Source of the DNA: Myxocyprinus asiaticus
Lineage: Eukaryota > Chordata > Actinopteri > Cypriniformes > Catostomidae
Assembly (NCBI RefSeq): GCF_019703515.2
Contig: NC_059349.1
Location: 21,796,744 to 21,860,743, forward strand
DNA: 64,000 nucleotides
Direction of reading: 5' to 3'
Below the pieces are notes generated by a model. It searched no databases, was not told the origin of the DNA, and saw nothing but the letters and a program-made list of their open reading frames with translations. The translations under genes and the position numbers were made by a program. Each line of letters starts with the position of its first letter. The stretch's first letter is position 1. Positions 25,303 to 37,302 of this stretch are shown here, piece after piece.

Positions 25303-27075
25303 GGCTCTAGACAAGCTGAAATCACAACTGATTCAGAATACCAAAATGGCATATTTTGACCCAACAAAGAAATCCACACTGCTGGTTGCCACCAGCCCAG
25401 TTGGCCTTGGTGCCATACTAAGTCAGCCCAGCCCAGATAACTCCTGTGAAAGCATCATAGCGTATGCTTTCAGAGCGCTCACAGCTGTGGAACAACGCTA
25501 CTTCGCAAACGGAAAGAGAAGCTCTAGCAATCATCTGGGCACGGCTCACACTTCAAGGTTGTTACAGATCACAAACCACTGGAGCTCATTTTCAACAACC
25601 CTAGAGCATCACCACCTGCCAGACTTGAACGCTGGAGGCTGAGGCTCCAGCAGTACACTTTTACAGGGAGTACAAGGCCGGAAAAGACCACATCACTGAT
25701 GAGTCTTCTCAGAATGCTGAAAACTATGTCAACTTCATCATTGACAACACAGTCCCAAAAACAATGATGTTCGAAGAGGTACAAGAAGAAACTATGAAAG
25801 ATTCTGTTCTCCAAACAGTGATAAAAGAGTTGAAAGGAAAAGCCTGGAAACATATACCAAACAACATGACAAATACAGACTATACAAAGCTGAAAGCATT
25901 TCACCGGCTAAGACATGAACTCACAGTTAATGCATCACAAAACATTGTCCTCAGAGGAAATAGACTTGTCCAACCAACTTCACTACACCAGAAAGCCATC
26001 CAACTTGCACAAGTAGGACACATGGGCATCGTCAAAACCAAACAACTCGTAAGGGAAAAGGTATGGTTCCCATGTATCGATGAAGAAGTAGAAAAAGGAG
26101 TACAAAAGTGCATCCCTTGTCAGGCGGCCCCACCACAAAATCACACAGAACCTCTCAAGATGTCTGAATTGCCAACAGATCTGTGACTGGAAGTCTCTGT
26201 AGATTTTACTGGTCCTTTTCCTTCTGGTGACTACTTGCTAGTACTTTTTGATGACTATTCCAGATATCCAGAGGTTGAGATAGTCAAATCAACAGCAGCC
26301 AACACTGTGATCCCCAAACTAGACAAAATATTCAAATAAATCTGACAATGGACCACTATTTAACAGCTGCTCCTTCGCAGACTTCAGTTCGTATCTTGAT
26401 TTCAAACACAGAAAAATAACTCCATACTGGCCAAAGGCAAATGGGGAAGTGGAGCGTTTCATGAGAACACTCAAGAAAACAATCAGGACTACAAATGCTG
26501 AAGGTCAACCATGGAAGCAGTGCCTGTATAGCTTCTTGAGAAATTATAGAGTGACGCCCCATGGAACCACACAACGGACACCAGCAGAACTACTCGGAAG
26601 AAAACTCAACACCACTCTACCTTCAATGTCGCACAACAAGCCAAACACTGAACTTCGTAACACTGATCACGCTGAAAAGCAACGTATGAAGCAACATGCA
26701 GATCATCACAACAGAGCACAAGATCCCAAATTCAAAGCAGGAGATGTTGTACTTTGTAGGCAACCACACATAGGAAAATTGACAACTCCATATAAGGTGA
26801 AACCTTATCAAGTGGTCAATATCAAAGGTGATGGTGAGTCATTCAGGACGACGCGTCACAAGGAAACCTTGTTCTTCAAAAGACTCTCTCCTTGTCTCAC
26901 TGTAGAGCATGATGAGTCATCTGACGAAGAGGATGACACCCATGGAAAAGTTCCAGACTCAGACAACACTTTTCAGGACAACACACACCAGAACCCACAA
27001 CACACTAAAACTGATGGCCAAAGACACTCACTATTCCCTGAGACCAAGTCGCAAAGCTCAAAGGTACTTGACTGA
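25303..27075 (+). pseudogene. Ty3/Gypsy pol fragment A (RNase H to integrase)
   Basis: The start is truncated at LDKLKSQLIQNTKMAYFDP, the linker before RNase H. The RNase H segment reads LLVATSPVGLGAILSQ, where the family usually has Asp just before the Ala/Ser-Pro; the catalytic Asp is missing here. A frame break near 25640 follows. The integrase zinc region (HRLRHEL, GHMGIVKTKQLVREKVWFP, CIPCQA) and the core (VDFTGPFPSGDYLLVLFDDYSRY, SDNGPLF, NGEVERFMRTLKK) are present across frameshifts and a TGA at 26185. The C-terminal integrase region (FKAGDVVLCRQP) ends with an acidic tail and a stop at 27075. Nothing upstream (gag, protease, RT) remains. Confidence 0.85.
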
Positions 27076-27322
27076 CGAGATGTAAAAAATTTGCACAATG
27101 TGGTTAACGTTTATGTTTCACAAATGCACCTGTTCTTGTTTTCAATATTTACATTTTCTGACAAGCAAGGTATTGAAACAATGGACTAATGTGGACTCTG
27201 AATTGTCCCACACATAAGTTGATATTGTTTGTCATTTATGCACTAGTTTGGGTCACATGTGGACTACCGTCTACATTTTGAGTTCTAACTATGTTTTTCT
27301 ATCTGAAATAGGGGAGATATTT

Positions 27323-27507
27323 TGTGTCTTCCAACAAGTCCAGTTCCATGTTTTCTGTTTGGTTTCAGTTGTATTACTTAAGCACGTACATACGCAGTAG
27401 AGCAGAACAGTGAATGCAATGCCGTAACAAACATGTATCAATAACGGCACATTAAAACTGCCTTTCCTGTCTAAGTTGTCTTCCTTTCAACAAGAAAAGA
27501 CACAACA
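27323..27507 (+). mobile_element. probable 3' LTR of Gypsy fragment A
   Basis: Preceded by the purine-rich tract AAATAGGGGAGATAT. It runs from TGTGTCTTCCAACAAGTCC to AAGAAAAGACACAACA (TG...CA), 185 bp. GGCACATTAAAACTGCC may serve for poly(A) addition. There is no 5' partner in the window, so the exact edges are inferred from the terminal TG/CA and the tract. Confidence 0.55.
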
Positions 27508-27514
27508 GACAGTT

Positions 27515-28400
27515 GCTACGGAGCTTCAGGATGGCCGGAGACCCAGTGGGCAGTCCGGCTGCTGCTGCTGCTGCTGTCAGGAGAAGCTCAACTGGCAGCA
27601 CAACAACTTCCAGCCACCAACCTCCTGGGGTATCATGACTTGAAACGAGCCATCTTGCAACGGGTCAGCCGGAGTCCTGAACAACATCACCAACATTTCT
27701 GCTCACTGACATTTAGCGAGCTCGGCCTCCCGTTTGCATTTGCCCAACAGCTCCGTGATGCCTGTCACCAGTGGCTGCTGGCAGAGAAGCATGACGCCAA
27801 CATGGCAATAGATCTTGTGGTGCTGGAATAATTCATTGCTCGGTTGCCGAGAAGAACCGTGGAATGGGTCCAGTGCCACCGTCCGACATCACTAGACCAG
27901 CCTGTCCAACTGGCGGAGGACCATCTGGCGGCAAATCTGGGGACTGGCAAGCCCTCTTCTTCTGTCTCTCTCTCTCTATCCTCCCTCCCACTCACCTTCC
28001 TCCCATCCTGTTCCTATTCCCCGGAAACGGGGAATTATGACCCCAAAACTGGTTCCCCAGTCCTGGGGACCTTTCAACCTGCCAGTTCCCCCATCTTTCT
28101 ATGCTCTCCCCCACAGACTGGTGAATCTGCTGCCACGGGTGTGGGCACGAAGCCTGGGCCAGTCTGCTGGAGCTGTGGGGAACCAGGGCACTTCCAGGAC
28201 CGATGCCCCGCGATGGAGGTGGAGACATTGGTCTGGATCCCCGATGTGCCACAGGCTGCCCCCGATTGAGCTGGAGTTTACCGGATACCTGTGGGTATTA
28301 ATGGGGGTACATACCAAGCCTTGGAGGATTCAGGTTGTAACCAAACCTCCATTCACCAAGGCTTGGTTCAATCCGAGGATTTGGGTACAAGCCAGTGAGT
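27515..28400 (+). pseudogene. Ty3/Gypsy gag-protease fragment B
   Basis: The capsid-like segment at 27640-27940 reads SPEQHHQHFCSLTFSELG, FAQQLRDACHQWLL and QPVQLAEDHLAAN, across a stop at 27829. The nucleocapsid CCHC knuckle CWSCGEPGHFQDRC lies near 28165-28205. The following frame has IPVGINGGTYQALEDSGCNQ, the aspartic protease region, with Glu where the catalytic motif usually has Val before Asp-Ser-Gly. Stops interrupt the frame at 28267 and near 28400. This is a different Gypsy lineage from fragment A. Confidence 0.8.
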
Positions 28401-28525
28401 GAAGTTAAGGTGTGTGCACGGGGATATTCAAAATTACCCTTTAGTGACGGTCATCTTTCATTTTCAGGGACAAAAGTATAAGTGTCGAGGCTGCGGTTAG
28501 TCTCCGCCTCTCCCATACACTCATT

Positions 28526-29493
28526 TTGGGTATGAATTGGCTGGCATTTACAACATTATTGAGTGGAATATGTGTGGATGGGTCCTGTAACAAAGTGTCT
28601 CGGTGTGTGGTTTGTGATTCGCTGGCTGGGGAGGCGGTGCTGGGGCCGTCTACGCCAGCTCCGTGCCAGGAGGATGCAAGGGAGGGGGAAGTCTCAACTT
28701 CCCTAGCCCTTAGAGGATTCCCTGTAGGGGATTTCCCTCTGGAGCAGACGCGAGAGGAGACCCTTAGGCACACCTTCGACCAAGTGAAAGTGATTGAAGG
28801 TCAATGTCTCCAGCCGGACGTTGCACTCTCATACCCATATTTTCCGATTATCAAGGATCGGTTGTATCAAGTGACGCAGGACACTCAGACAAAGGAGGAT
28901 ACAACCCAATTGTTTGTATCGAAGAGCCGTCGGGAAATGTTATTCCAGACGGCTCATTATAATCTGATGGCAGGTCAGTTAGGGCAGGAGAAAACACTGA
29001 ACCATCTAATGGCCCGTTTCTATTGGCCAGGCATTCGTGGGGATGTTCGCACCCCCTTCTGTTGATCGAGGTCCCCTTCGAAAGAATTGGTATGGACCTT
29101 GTCGGGCCATTAGAATGGACAGCACGCGGGCATCACTTTGTGCTGGATCTGGTGGACTATGCAATGCAATATCCAGAAGCAGTGCCTCTGCGCAAAATCT
29201 CAGCACGAAGTGTTGTGAAGGCACTCTTCAGAATTATCTCCCGAGTGGGAATTCAGAAAGAAATCCTCACTGATTAGGGCACTACGTTCATGTCAAGCAC
29301 ACTACTCGGACTGAACGAATTATTGGGGATTAAATCGATTCACACCAGCATTTACCACCCCAAAACAGACAGCTTGGTCAAACAAATTAATCAAACCCTA
29401 AAGAACATGATTCGGAAATTCGTGCACGATGACGCTCGGAATTGGGACAAGTGGCTCGAGCCCCTATTATATGAAGATCGAGAGGTCCCGTAA
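28526..29493 (+). pseudogene. Ty3/Gypsy integrase fragment B
   Basis: Reads YPYFPIIKDRLYQVTQDTQ, SKSRREMLFQTAHYNLMAG, GQEKTLNHLMARFYWPGIRGD (integrase zinc-binding region), then after a short deletion LIEVPFERIGMDLVGPLEWT (first catalytic Asp). Next come FVLDLVDYAMQYPEAVPL, EILTD (second Asp) followed by a TAG stop at 29275, and IHTSIYHPKTDSLVKQINQTLK. Where the family has Glu after the Thr-Asp-Gly-Leu-Val motif this copy has Lys, so the catalytic Glu is lost. The RT and RNase H domains expected between protease and integrase are absent. The frame fades at about 29560. Confidence 0.85.
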
Positions 29494-29593
29494 GCCTCCA
29501 TGGGGTTTTTCCCATTCTAATTACTGTTCAGCCACCGACCGCTCGGTGTGCCCGACGTCCTACTGGAAAACTGGGAGGAGGGACCTTCAAACA

Positions 29594-29850
29594 GTCTAAC
29601 ATAAATTTTATTCACATTCCTTTTACAAATTAAATTCACACGCAGTTTGCTTTTCAGCAGTAGCACACACACAAGTTCATCTCTCTCTCTCCCTTCCGGC
29701 AGTATGGACTGCCCTTATATCCCTCTCCAGCTCTCACTGTAACACAAAACAGCAGTTAAAGATAATTTCCCACAGGTGTCAATCCTTCCTCTCCCGGCCT
29801 CGCTCTCCACAGATGTCACTTGGCCACACCCCCATCTCCACATTTACCTT
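29594..29850 (-). mobile_element. LTR copy, minus orientation
   Basis: Inverse of the LTR at 24780-25014. On the plus strand it shows GTCTAACATAAATTTTATTC, GCAGTTTGCTTTTCAGCAGTAGC, CTTATATCCCTCTCCAGC and CTCTCCACAGATGTCACTTGG. It directly follows the integrase fragment but points the wrong way to be its normal 3' LTR. Confidence 0.8.
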
Positions 29851-32800
29851 TAAATGGGCTAACTGTCAAATAATGACAGGCTTATTATAAACAGCTGACA
29901 AATCTATACTAACGCTATAGGCATATTTTTAGTCAATTTAAAGAGTAGGTTGTCTTTCCATGTCATACTAGTGATGTTGCCATCACTGAATTAATTTCAC
30001 AGAATTTTACAAACTTTCCTTCTGTTTCTCATGAAAGGCTATCTATAACATGCTGCTTAATAATGATAAATTAACAAGGCAAAACTGATTATATAGTAGG
30101 TCTCAAGGCACTCTTGCACCACATTGACTTGTCCTTTTACACACCTTGTTTTCCTGGTTCAGCTGAACCACCAGAGTGGCTGACAGGCATGTGAAGATAG
30201 TTTCACTTTGCTTCATTCTCATTCTCTTCAGTATGTTTTAGCAAAAGATGCCTGTTGTGTCTCCACTATGGTCTACTGTCTTTAAAAAAATAAAACAAAA
30301 AACGTCAGCAACTCATTGATATGAGGGAGAGAGACGACTGTAGTGCAGTAATCAAGTAAGGGCAAAAATTAATCTGTGAAGCCTATAACTCATTACAACA
30401 GGAGTGCCTTTCATTTTCAGCACTCTCTGTCAGATTGTCTCGAGCCTTTCGCCTGGCACTGCAGAGCGTCCTGTGCACGTAGCTCTTGATAGCCCTAGGC
30501 ACCGATTCGGAGTTCAGTCCCCCACGGTGGGCTCCCATGGAGCTGGGTCTGCTTAAGCCCCTGGGTTTTCCTCTTTTTTTCTGTTAATGTAGGGAGGTAC
30601 ACCTACAAATTACATGCAATGTAATAAAATGTATTGTGAATACATTTTACAGAGGATCTATCTCCCTTCATGTCATTGTTACATTGCCCCTCCTATGTAC
30701 CAATGTTTTCAGGCTTCCAACAGTAACATTTATACTTCTTTTTACTTGTGAACAATGCAACAAGTTGTTCTTAAAGGTCATGTATGGTGCAACATGGCAG
30801 GGTTGCCACCAAGCCAGGGCCAGTTTCTGTGTAAATTCCCGGGCCGATTTCTCTTCCCAGTCCACCCCTGCACCAAGCTAATGACCTCTGAACCCACCAC
30901 CATGTTGACTTACCACAATGAGATCACTGTTTGTGCTCCCTTGAACTTTCACAACAGCCTTCCTTGACTACTCCTTTTTATCTCTTTTTGTATAACATAA
31001 ATGTGACTCTGAATCATGTCAGCCCCCTCTGCCTCCAAGTCTCGGCACAGATAGTTTCTGTTAAACAAGTGACCCTCACTAATAATTTAAAGATGTTACA
31101 CTTTTAAAGGGAATTATACAACAAACTCAATTGATTAACTATCTGACTATTTATGTATTCTTGACTGCCACTTAACTGTAGTGTTACTCTTAGAAATTTC
31201 ATAGCATGATTAATGAGCTGTTTCTCTAATCAGCTCGGTTCTAGTGGAGAAATGGAAGATGAGTTCAATCATTCTGACTCTGCATTCTGATTAATATTAA
31301 GTCTTTAGTTGCTCAGACCTCACTGAGTGATGTCGATGTTTAGTTTAAGTCCTGTTCCCAGCACCTTTTTTGAACTCCAGATCTCTCTACGTTTTTCCCT
31401 CAAGAAGCTCTCAGTAAATGAGAGTCTTTCATTATTCACCTTAAAAAGTGCAAATCTCTCACAATAATTTCTCACAATAATTCACTCATTTCATGTGCGT
31501 CACTTTCACAAGACTATGGCAGGTGAAGTTACCAATGGATTTAGGGGAGATTCTTTTTTTAGCTACCAGTTAATACTTATAACGAATTGGAAAGCTGTCA
31601 CCATCTTGTATTAGTTCCCAAAGGAATATTCCAAGTTATTTTCAACCTAATGTCTATGTATCTGTGGCATGCTGCCAATTACAGCAATTACTAGTGTTTA
31701 AAAGCAGAAATACGAAGCTCATATTTTTGTTAAACCACACAAATTCTTCAGTAAAAAAAAAAAAAGTTTTCTTATTTGAGATATTAAGATGTGTAAATAA
31801 TCTTTTGAGGTGGGACTACTTTTCTAGGTGGAGACAATTTTTTTATACGTGTTACTGGTCTAATATTTTTAGGAGGACTTTGTAGAACTCCATCACCAAA
31901 AAAAAACAACAAAAAAAAAAAACACCACATGACAGCCCAATTTTACTGTTGCTGATATTATGTGGAAAAAAAGTGCCAATGATATTCTTTAAAAAATCAT
32001 TTCTGTGTGTCCCACAGAAGAAAAAATGAGGGTTTGGAAAAAAATTTGGCTGAGTGAATTATGACAAATTGTTCATTTTTGGATGAACTATTCTTTTGAA
32101 GCAACTGCAGCCACACAACACTTGAAGCACACCAGTATTTATGGCTATTGCACTTTATAAAGTATATTACTAAATAGCTCTTTAGAAACTGTCCAAACAA
32201 AAAATAAACTTAGTGGCTCTTACCACTGCAAAAGTGCTCCTGTAATTCTCTGAGTGAAGATTCTTTCAGCACCTGCGACCCCTTCAATCTCAAACAAGTC
32301 TTCTGTCCTGCACTTACTCTCTTTAAGTATTCTAGTCTGACACACGCTCATCAGACCCTGCCTCAAACATTGCCAAGCCACTCAGATCAGGAGGAGGATG
32401 AGAAATTCACAGTGCCAGCCAGCAGGCCAGACACTGAAAGGAATCCCTTGCCGTCTGGAGCACACTGCTGGCAGACAGTTTGTGCTGGATTGCCAAAAGC
32501 CCTTAGTTTCATTAATTCATTTGCTGGATTTTGGCTTCGTTGGCTTTTTTTTTTTTTGTTGTTGTTGAGGAAATGAGACTGATAAGGCAAGTATCTATGC
32601 TGTAATTTATGTCTGCTTGATATTCCCATAAAAGCAAGAATGTAATGTATAGTCTGCAGGAGGATTAATTGAAAAGAGTGAGGAGTGATTCATTTTGGGA
32701 AATGTTCTTAAACGTCTGTACTCACATCTGTATAATCAGCTATACTATATATGCATTAGAATGCATATAGAGTCTTGACATTTCTTGATGGTTTCCATAT

Positions 32801-33194
32801 TTAGTATGATATCTCAAAGCCTTATACTGTAATATTTGTAGTTTATTCAATGATGAATTCTGTTGATGAAAAACATAATATAGAAATCTGCTGGCATGGG
32901 TATTATTTTTATAGAGAAATTTTATGAGTAAGGTGAAGGCCACATAATTATGAGGCTTTTATTGTGCATTTCATGTCCCATCTGTAGCTTCATAATTTTA
33001 ATACTGCATTACAATAACAGTGGGAAAGTATAAACATTATATTTATCTTGATAGCCTATAGAAAACGAGGGAAAATATCTTTGATGTTTTTACAAGATTT
33101 TATGGTTTTGGGATAGCTAAGCTCTGGCTTTCCATTTAATTTTTACCACATCTTTAACTTTATGAAAATGAAAATATTCCTTGTTCAATATATG
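29851..33194. other. intronic stretch with one coding-like piece
   Basis: Mostly featureless AT-rich sequence. A coding-like open stretch lies at 30383-30580 on the minus strand. A partial fold-back MITE end (CAGAAGAAAAAATGAGGG to GTTCATTTTTGGATGAAC) lies at 31995-32105. Nothing else is supported. Confidence 0.45.
30383..30580 (-). other. coding-like open stretch with acceptor-like start, unidentified
   Basis: On the minus strand an acceptor-like CTCCCTACATTAACAG ends just above 30580. After it 65 codons run open to TAG at 30383, including SRPSSMGAHRGGLNSESVPR and AIKSYVHRTLCSARRKARD. Base composition is higher in GC than its surroundings. The product is not recognised. It lies inside the ntng1 intron on the same strand. 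Its frame at the acceptor is phase 0, the phase of the upstream ntng1 exon, so an alternative last exon is possible but unproven. It could also be a worn retroelement or chance. Confidence 0.3.
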
Positions 33195-33747
33195 TTAAGC
33201 TCAATCGACAACATTTGTGGTATAAAGTTGATTACCACAAAACTGTATTTTGACTCGTCCCTCCTTTTCTTTAAAAAGTGAGGCACTTACAATGGAAGTG
33301 AATAGGGCCAATCCGTAAATGTTAAAAGTACTCACTGTTTTGAAAGTATAGCCACGAGACTTAAACAATATGCATGTTAACATGATTTTAGTGTGATAAA
33401 ATCACTTACTAACCTTTTCTGTGTAAAGTTTTAAACAATTTTACAACTTTTTTGCCATGATGACGTAGTCAACAAACCCTAAAATGACTGTAAAAATGAC
33501 AATTTAAACAACTTTACAGCTCAGATAGTACATGTTTTAACAGAAGCATTAATTTAATCGCTTTTCTCAAATTATAAGCTTCACATTTCTGCCTTTAAAC
33601 CCTCCAACAATTCGCCCCAATCACTTCCATTGTAAGTGCTTCACTGTAACCTTGATTTTTGCTCTTTTTAATTAACAAGAGGGATGAGTCGAAATAATTT
33701 TTTTGTGGTAATCAACATGGTACAAATGCTGTTGATTGAGCTCAACT
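33195..33747. repeat. fold-back element, about 550 bp
   Basis: The left arm TTAAGCTCAATCGACAACAT, AAGTTGATTACCACAAAAC and GACTCGTCCCTCC is answered by GAGGGATGAGTCG, TTTTGTGGTAATCAACATGG and GCTGTTGATTGAGCTCAA on the right. No coding capacity. Likely a non-autonomous DNA transposon. Confidence 0.75.
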
Positions 33748-34450
33748 TGTATATTCCTATTGTAATATTCCTTCAATGGTCATTTTTGTGTATGCAGGGG
33801 CGGATTTAGGCATGGATAACGTGCAATTTTGGTCAAAAAGTTGGGCGCTACTTTCTATAATCAAAGGAAGGTGGTATAGGGGGAAAGAAGGGGACATTCT
33901 CATTTTAAAGACCATTTTATTGGACAAAAATTTAGACATGCCCCTGCGGACAAAATTTACTTTAAGCATTTGGCAGACGCTTTTTCCAAAAATATGTCAA
34001 TTATATTTTTAGACCATTGTCCTGGAAGATAAAGACTTTCAATTTTAAATGGGCATATCTGCCAAAAGTTCATATCTTCAAAGTGGATATACAAATACAT
34101 GGCCTTCAAGCTAGACAAAACTTCTATTTTGATTTCATGGGGTCTTTAAGAAGTTTAAGAAGTAGGCTAACATATCTGCAGTAACATGTCCAGCGGCATG
34201 TGCGCTGAAAAAATTCCTTGCTTCAGCAAATATTGCTCTTTAAAATAAACAGATTTTACTGAAAACGTAATGCTGTCAACTTTCCTTAATTATATGCTAT
34301 ATTTGTGACACAAGATATTGAGATTATGCTGTACTCATAATAATAAAGAAACTTTGCTAATTATTTTGAGTGAAGCGACAACAATCTTAAGTTTAGTAAA
34401 CCCAGCCTAATTTTGTAAGATTCCGTGGTGCAGAATGTGATTGAATTTTA

Positions 34451-35587
34451 AATGGGACCTATTATGCCCCTTTTCACAAGATGTAATATAAGTCTCAGGT
34501 GTCCCCAGAAGTTTCAGCTCAAAATACCCCACGGATCATTTATTATACCATGTTGTAAATGCCTCTTTTTGGGTGGAATCAAAAACACGCTGTTTTCGTG
34601 TGTGTCTCTTTAAATGCAAATGAGCTGCTACTCCCCGCCCCCTTTCCGGAAGTGGGCTGTGCCTTTACAGCTCGTGCTTCGGATACTATAGCAACAACAA
34701 ATCAGAACCAATATGACTGAGTTCAGCCATATATGTATGAGCAACCGTAAATGATGCAAAACATAGTCATTTTGAGTTTGTGATAGTGCTTCTTATGTAG
34801 AAAATCACTTCCTGCCCTCCATCTGCATTTCACGCCACAGCAACGCAAGCTATAACGACATAGCTCTGGTCTCCGTGAATACAATCAGAGACAATGGTAA
34901 CTTTAGCTGCATTAGCCGTGGAATCAGCTAACAAGCACATTCGGAAAGGCGATTTGCAAACATTCACAAAAAATAAAGTGCGATACTTACATCTTCAGGA
35001 TATAAAGCGGGAACACGAACAGTTGGTACTGATCCATGCTTGACAGTCAAGTGTTTTGAAAATCCTGCTTTTTATTGACCCTCATTCACAAAGAAGTCCG
35101 GTGTAAAATGATTTGCACAAACATACACAAATTTTGGTATGTTTTTGGGCACATTTTCTTCAAAAACAAAACTTGTCCACTGCGTCTTCAGTGGCTCTGA
35201 GTACATGAAGACTCTTATGTTCACTTTTACAGCCAACAACAGAACACTTATGATGCTTACGAAGCTGAGACATTATTCTTCTCACTGTAGCTGCTCCAGC
35301 ATAGAAAAAAATGGCGGACTGCGTGTTGATCACTCGGGGGAGGATCTATGATAATAGGGTGGAGTCCGTCACCAGTCGTGGGCGTGGCCTGCTCTAAAGT
35401 GACGTCACTTTAGAGCGGATACAAAAACCAGTCATTTTGAGACACTGTTTTTTACAAATAGAAATATAACAAAACAGGAATGGGTGGACTTTTAACATTG
35501 TAAGGTGGTTGTGTACACACACTGCCGACTCACATTTATGTTCAAACACCATGTAAAAGTGAATTTTGCATAATAGGTCCCCTTTAA
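34451..35587. mobile_element. non-autonomous DNA element with GGGACCTATTATGC ends
   Basis: The left tip AATGGGACCTATTATGCCCC and right tip TTGCATAATAGGTCCCCTTT are inverse, 1.14 kb apart. Internally GTGTCTCTTTAAATGCAAAT and a GC-richer block (CTCCCCGCCCCCTTTCCGG) are seen. This tip sequence is common in cyprinid genomes as I recall it. The class is uncertain, with no transposase left. Confidence 0.7.
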
Positions 35588-35694
35588 GCAAGCATATTTG
35601 GGGCTGGCTGACATTTTGGATGAGGAGAGCTCGTGGATTTTAAGCAAGCATATTTGGGGCTGGCTGACATTTTGGATGAGGAGAGCTCGTGGTG
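35585..35694 (+). repeat. 56-bp tandem duplication
   Basis: TAAGCAAGCATATTTGGGGC through GAGGAGAGCTCGTGG occurs at 35585-35636 and again at 35641-35692, identical over 52 bp, with a 56-bp period. The first copy touches the end of the preceding mobile element. The second leads into the exon-like sequence that ends at 35717. Confidence 0.95.
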
Positions 35695-36589
35695 GACAAC
35701 ACAAAGTTTTTGCCAAAACGTTCAAAGGTAAATTACTTTAAACATAGTGTGGAATCAGTAGATGTTTTTTTTTTTTTTTTTTTTGCTATCAATTTTCTGT
35801 GTATTCAAGTTTCTATTTGCTTAAAGAAGTTGTTAACTTATGTTACGTTTAGTTTGCAAATCCACAGTATATTAATCGTTTGTCTGCATGAGGCTAATTA
35901 GATGTGTACATGCGCAGAGTCCGCGCATTTTTTCACCAGGTAGACACTCTTCATCTTCAACCGCTGCTCAGGGCCTTCACTTACAACTCCTCACTCGCAT
36001 CACAGAAACTCCGCAAACAACAGGTAATTCCAGAAAGTTAATCGCATTTCTACACCAATTTAAAATGTTTAATGCAAACTTAAAATTGTACAACCTGAAA
36101 CCAGCTAACATTTTCAGAGTGTTGGTCTATATTCAGCTTAATCGATTGCATCTACAGTTTTAGCGTTCAGTTAGTGTTTGAGATGACATTAATAAATACA
36201 TCAATATCATGTGAAGCATAAATTTCAGTCTCTGTAATGAGTTTCACTGTTGCCTTAAATGACATTGAGGTTGTCAATGGCAATAATTAATATTCTGTAT
36301 GTGGCACTTACACTTTTCTCATGGGAAAATACTGTGCTTTCTCATTGTCAGGTAGTGGCGGAGAATTCCCGCAGATTTTTCACCGGAGAGACAGTTAATC
36401 TTCAACCGCTGCTCAGGCGTCACTCGCGCGGCAGAAACTCAGCAGGCAACAGGTAACTCCAACAGGTAAATCATTTTTCTACATGTTTCAATGCAGATGT
36501 CTCATTGAACCCCTTCGTCTTAAAGGGAAACCAGCTTACATTAGCTGAGTGTTGGTTTATGTTCACTTTTCAGGTTAATCAAATGATTT

Positions 36590-36884
36590 TAGTAGTTCAC
36601 CCAAAAATGATATTTCTCTTGTCATTTGGCCTTCTCAAACTCGTATGACTTTCTGTCTTCTGTGGAACACAAACCAAAATTTCCACTCAAGTCATATGGA
36701 TTACATTGATGCTGCCTTTATGGATCTTGAAAGTTTTTAACCTCACTGACTTCCATTATATGGACAAACACACATCAGATATCCATCAAAAATCTTTGTT
36801 TGTGTTCCCCTGAAGAAAGTCAAATGAGTTTGACATGGCATAAGACTGCATAAATGATGAGAGAATTATAATTTTTGGTTTGCC
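36590..36884. repeat. fold-back MITE copy (GGGATAGTTCACCC family)
   Basis: Left AGTTCACCCAAAAATGATAT and CTTTCTGTCTTCTGTGGAAC; right CCTGAAGAAAGTCAAATGAG and AATGATGAGAGAATTATAAT. Inverse arms about 295 bp apart, lying between exon-like pieces C and D of the candidate nested gene. Confidence 0.7.
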
Positions 36885-37170
36885 TCAAGGAGACACCCTG
36901 ATATCAACATGTGTAAGTTGGTTTGTAAAAAAGAGTCACATTATAAGTATAATACTGTTGTAATATGTAGCAGGGTTTGCAGCGGTTGAAAATTGTCTCG
37001 TCATGAATGTTAAATGTAAACTAGCCATACATGTTGCTTATCTTGTCAGTTACAATTATTCTATTTTATTTATTTATTTTTTGTCTAACAGGATAGGTTC
37101 ATTTAAATTATAGTCCTGGCAGGTCTACAGCTATAACTGAAAGAAGATTCATCAGAGGTTTTTTTAAGGC

Positions 37171-37191
37171 AAAAAAAAAAAAAAAAAAAAA
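37171..37191. repeat. poly(A) run
   Basis: Roughly 20 uninterrupted A residues in intron sequence. Confidence 0.9.
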
Positions 37192-37302
37192 GGAAACACA
37201 TTTGGATGACATTATTCATATTTACATAACACCATTTTAACATATCCACTGACATTCATATAAATGAATGCATTTGGTACAGTGGTTGAATAGCTGTGCG
37301 CT

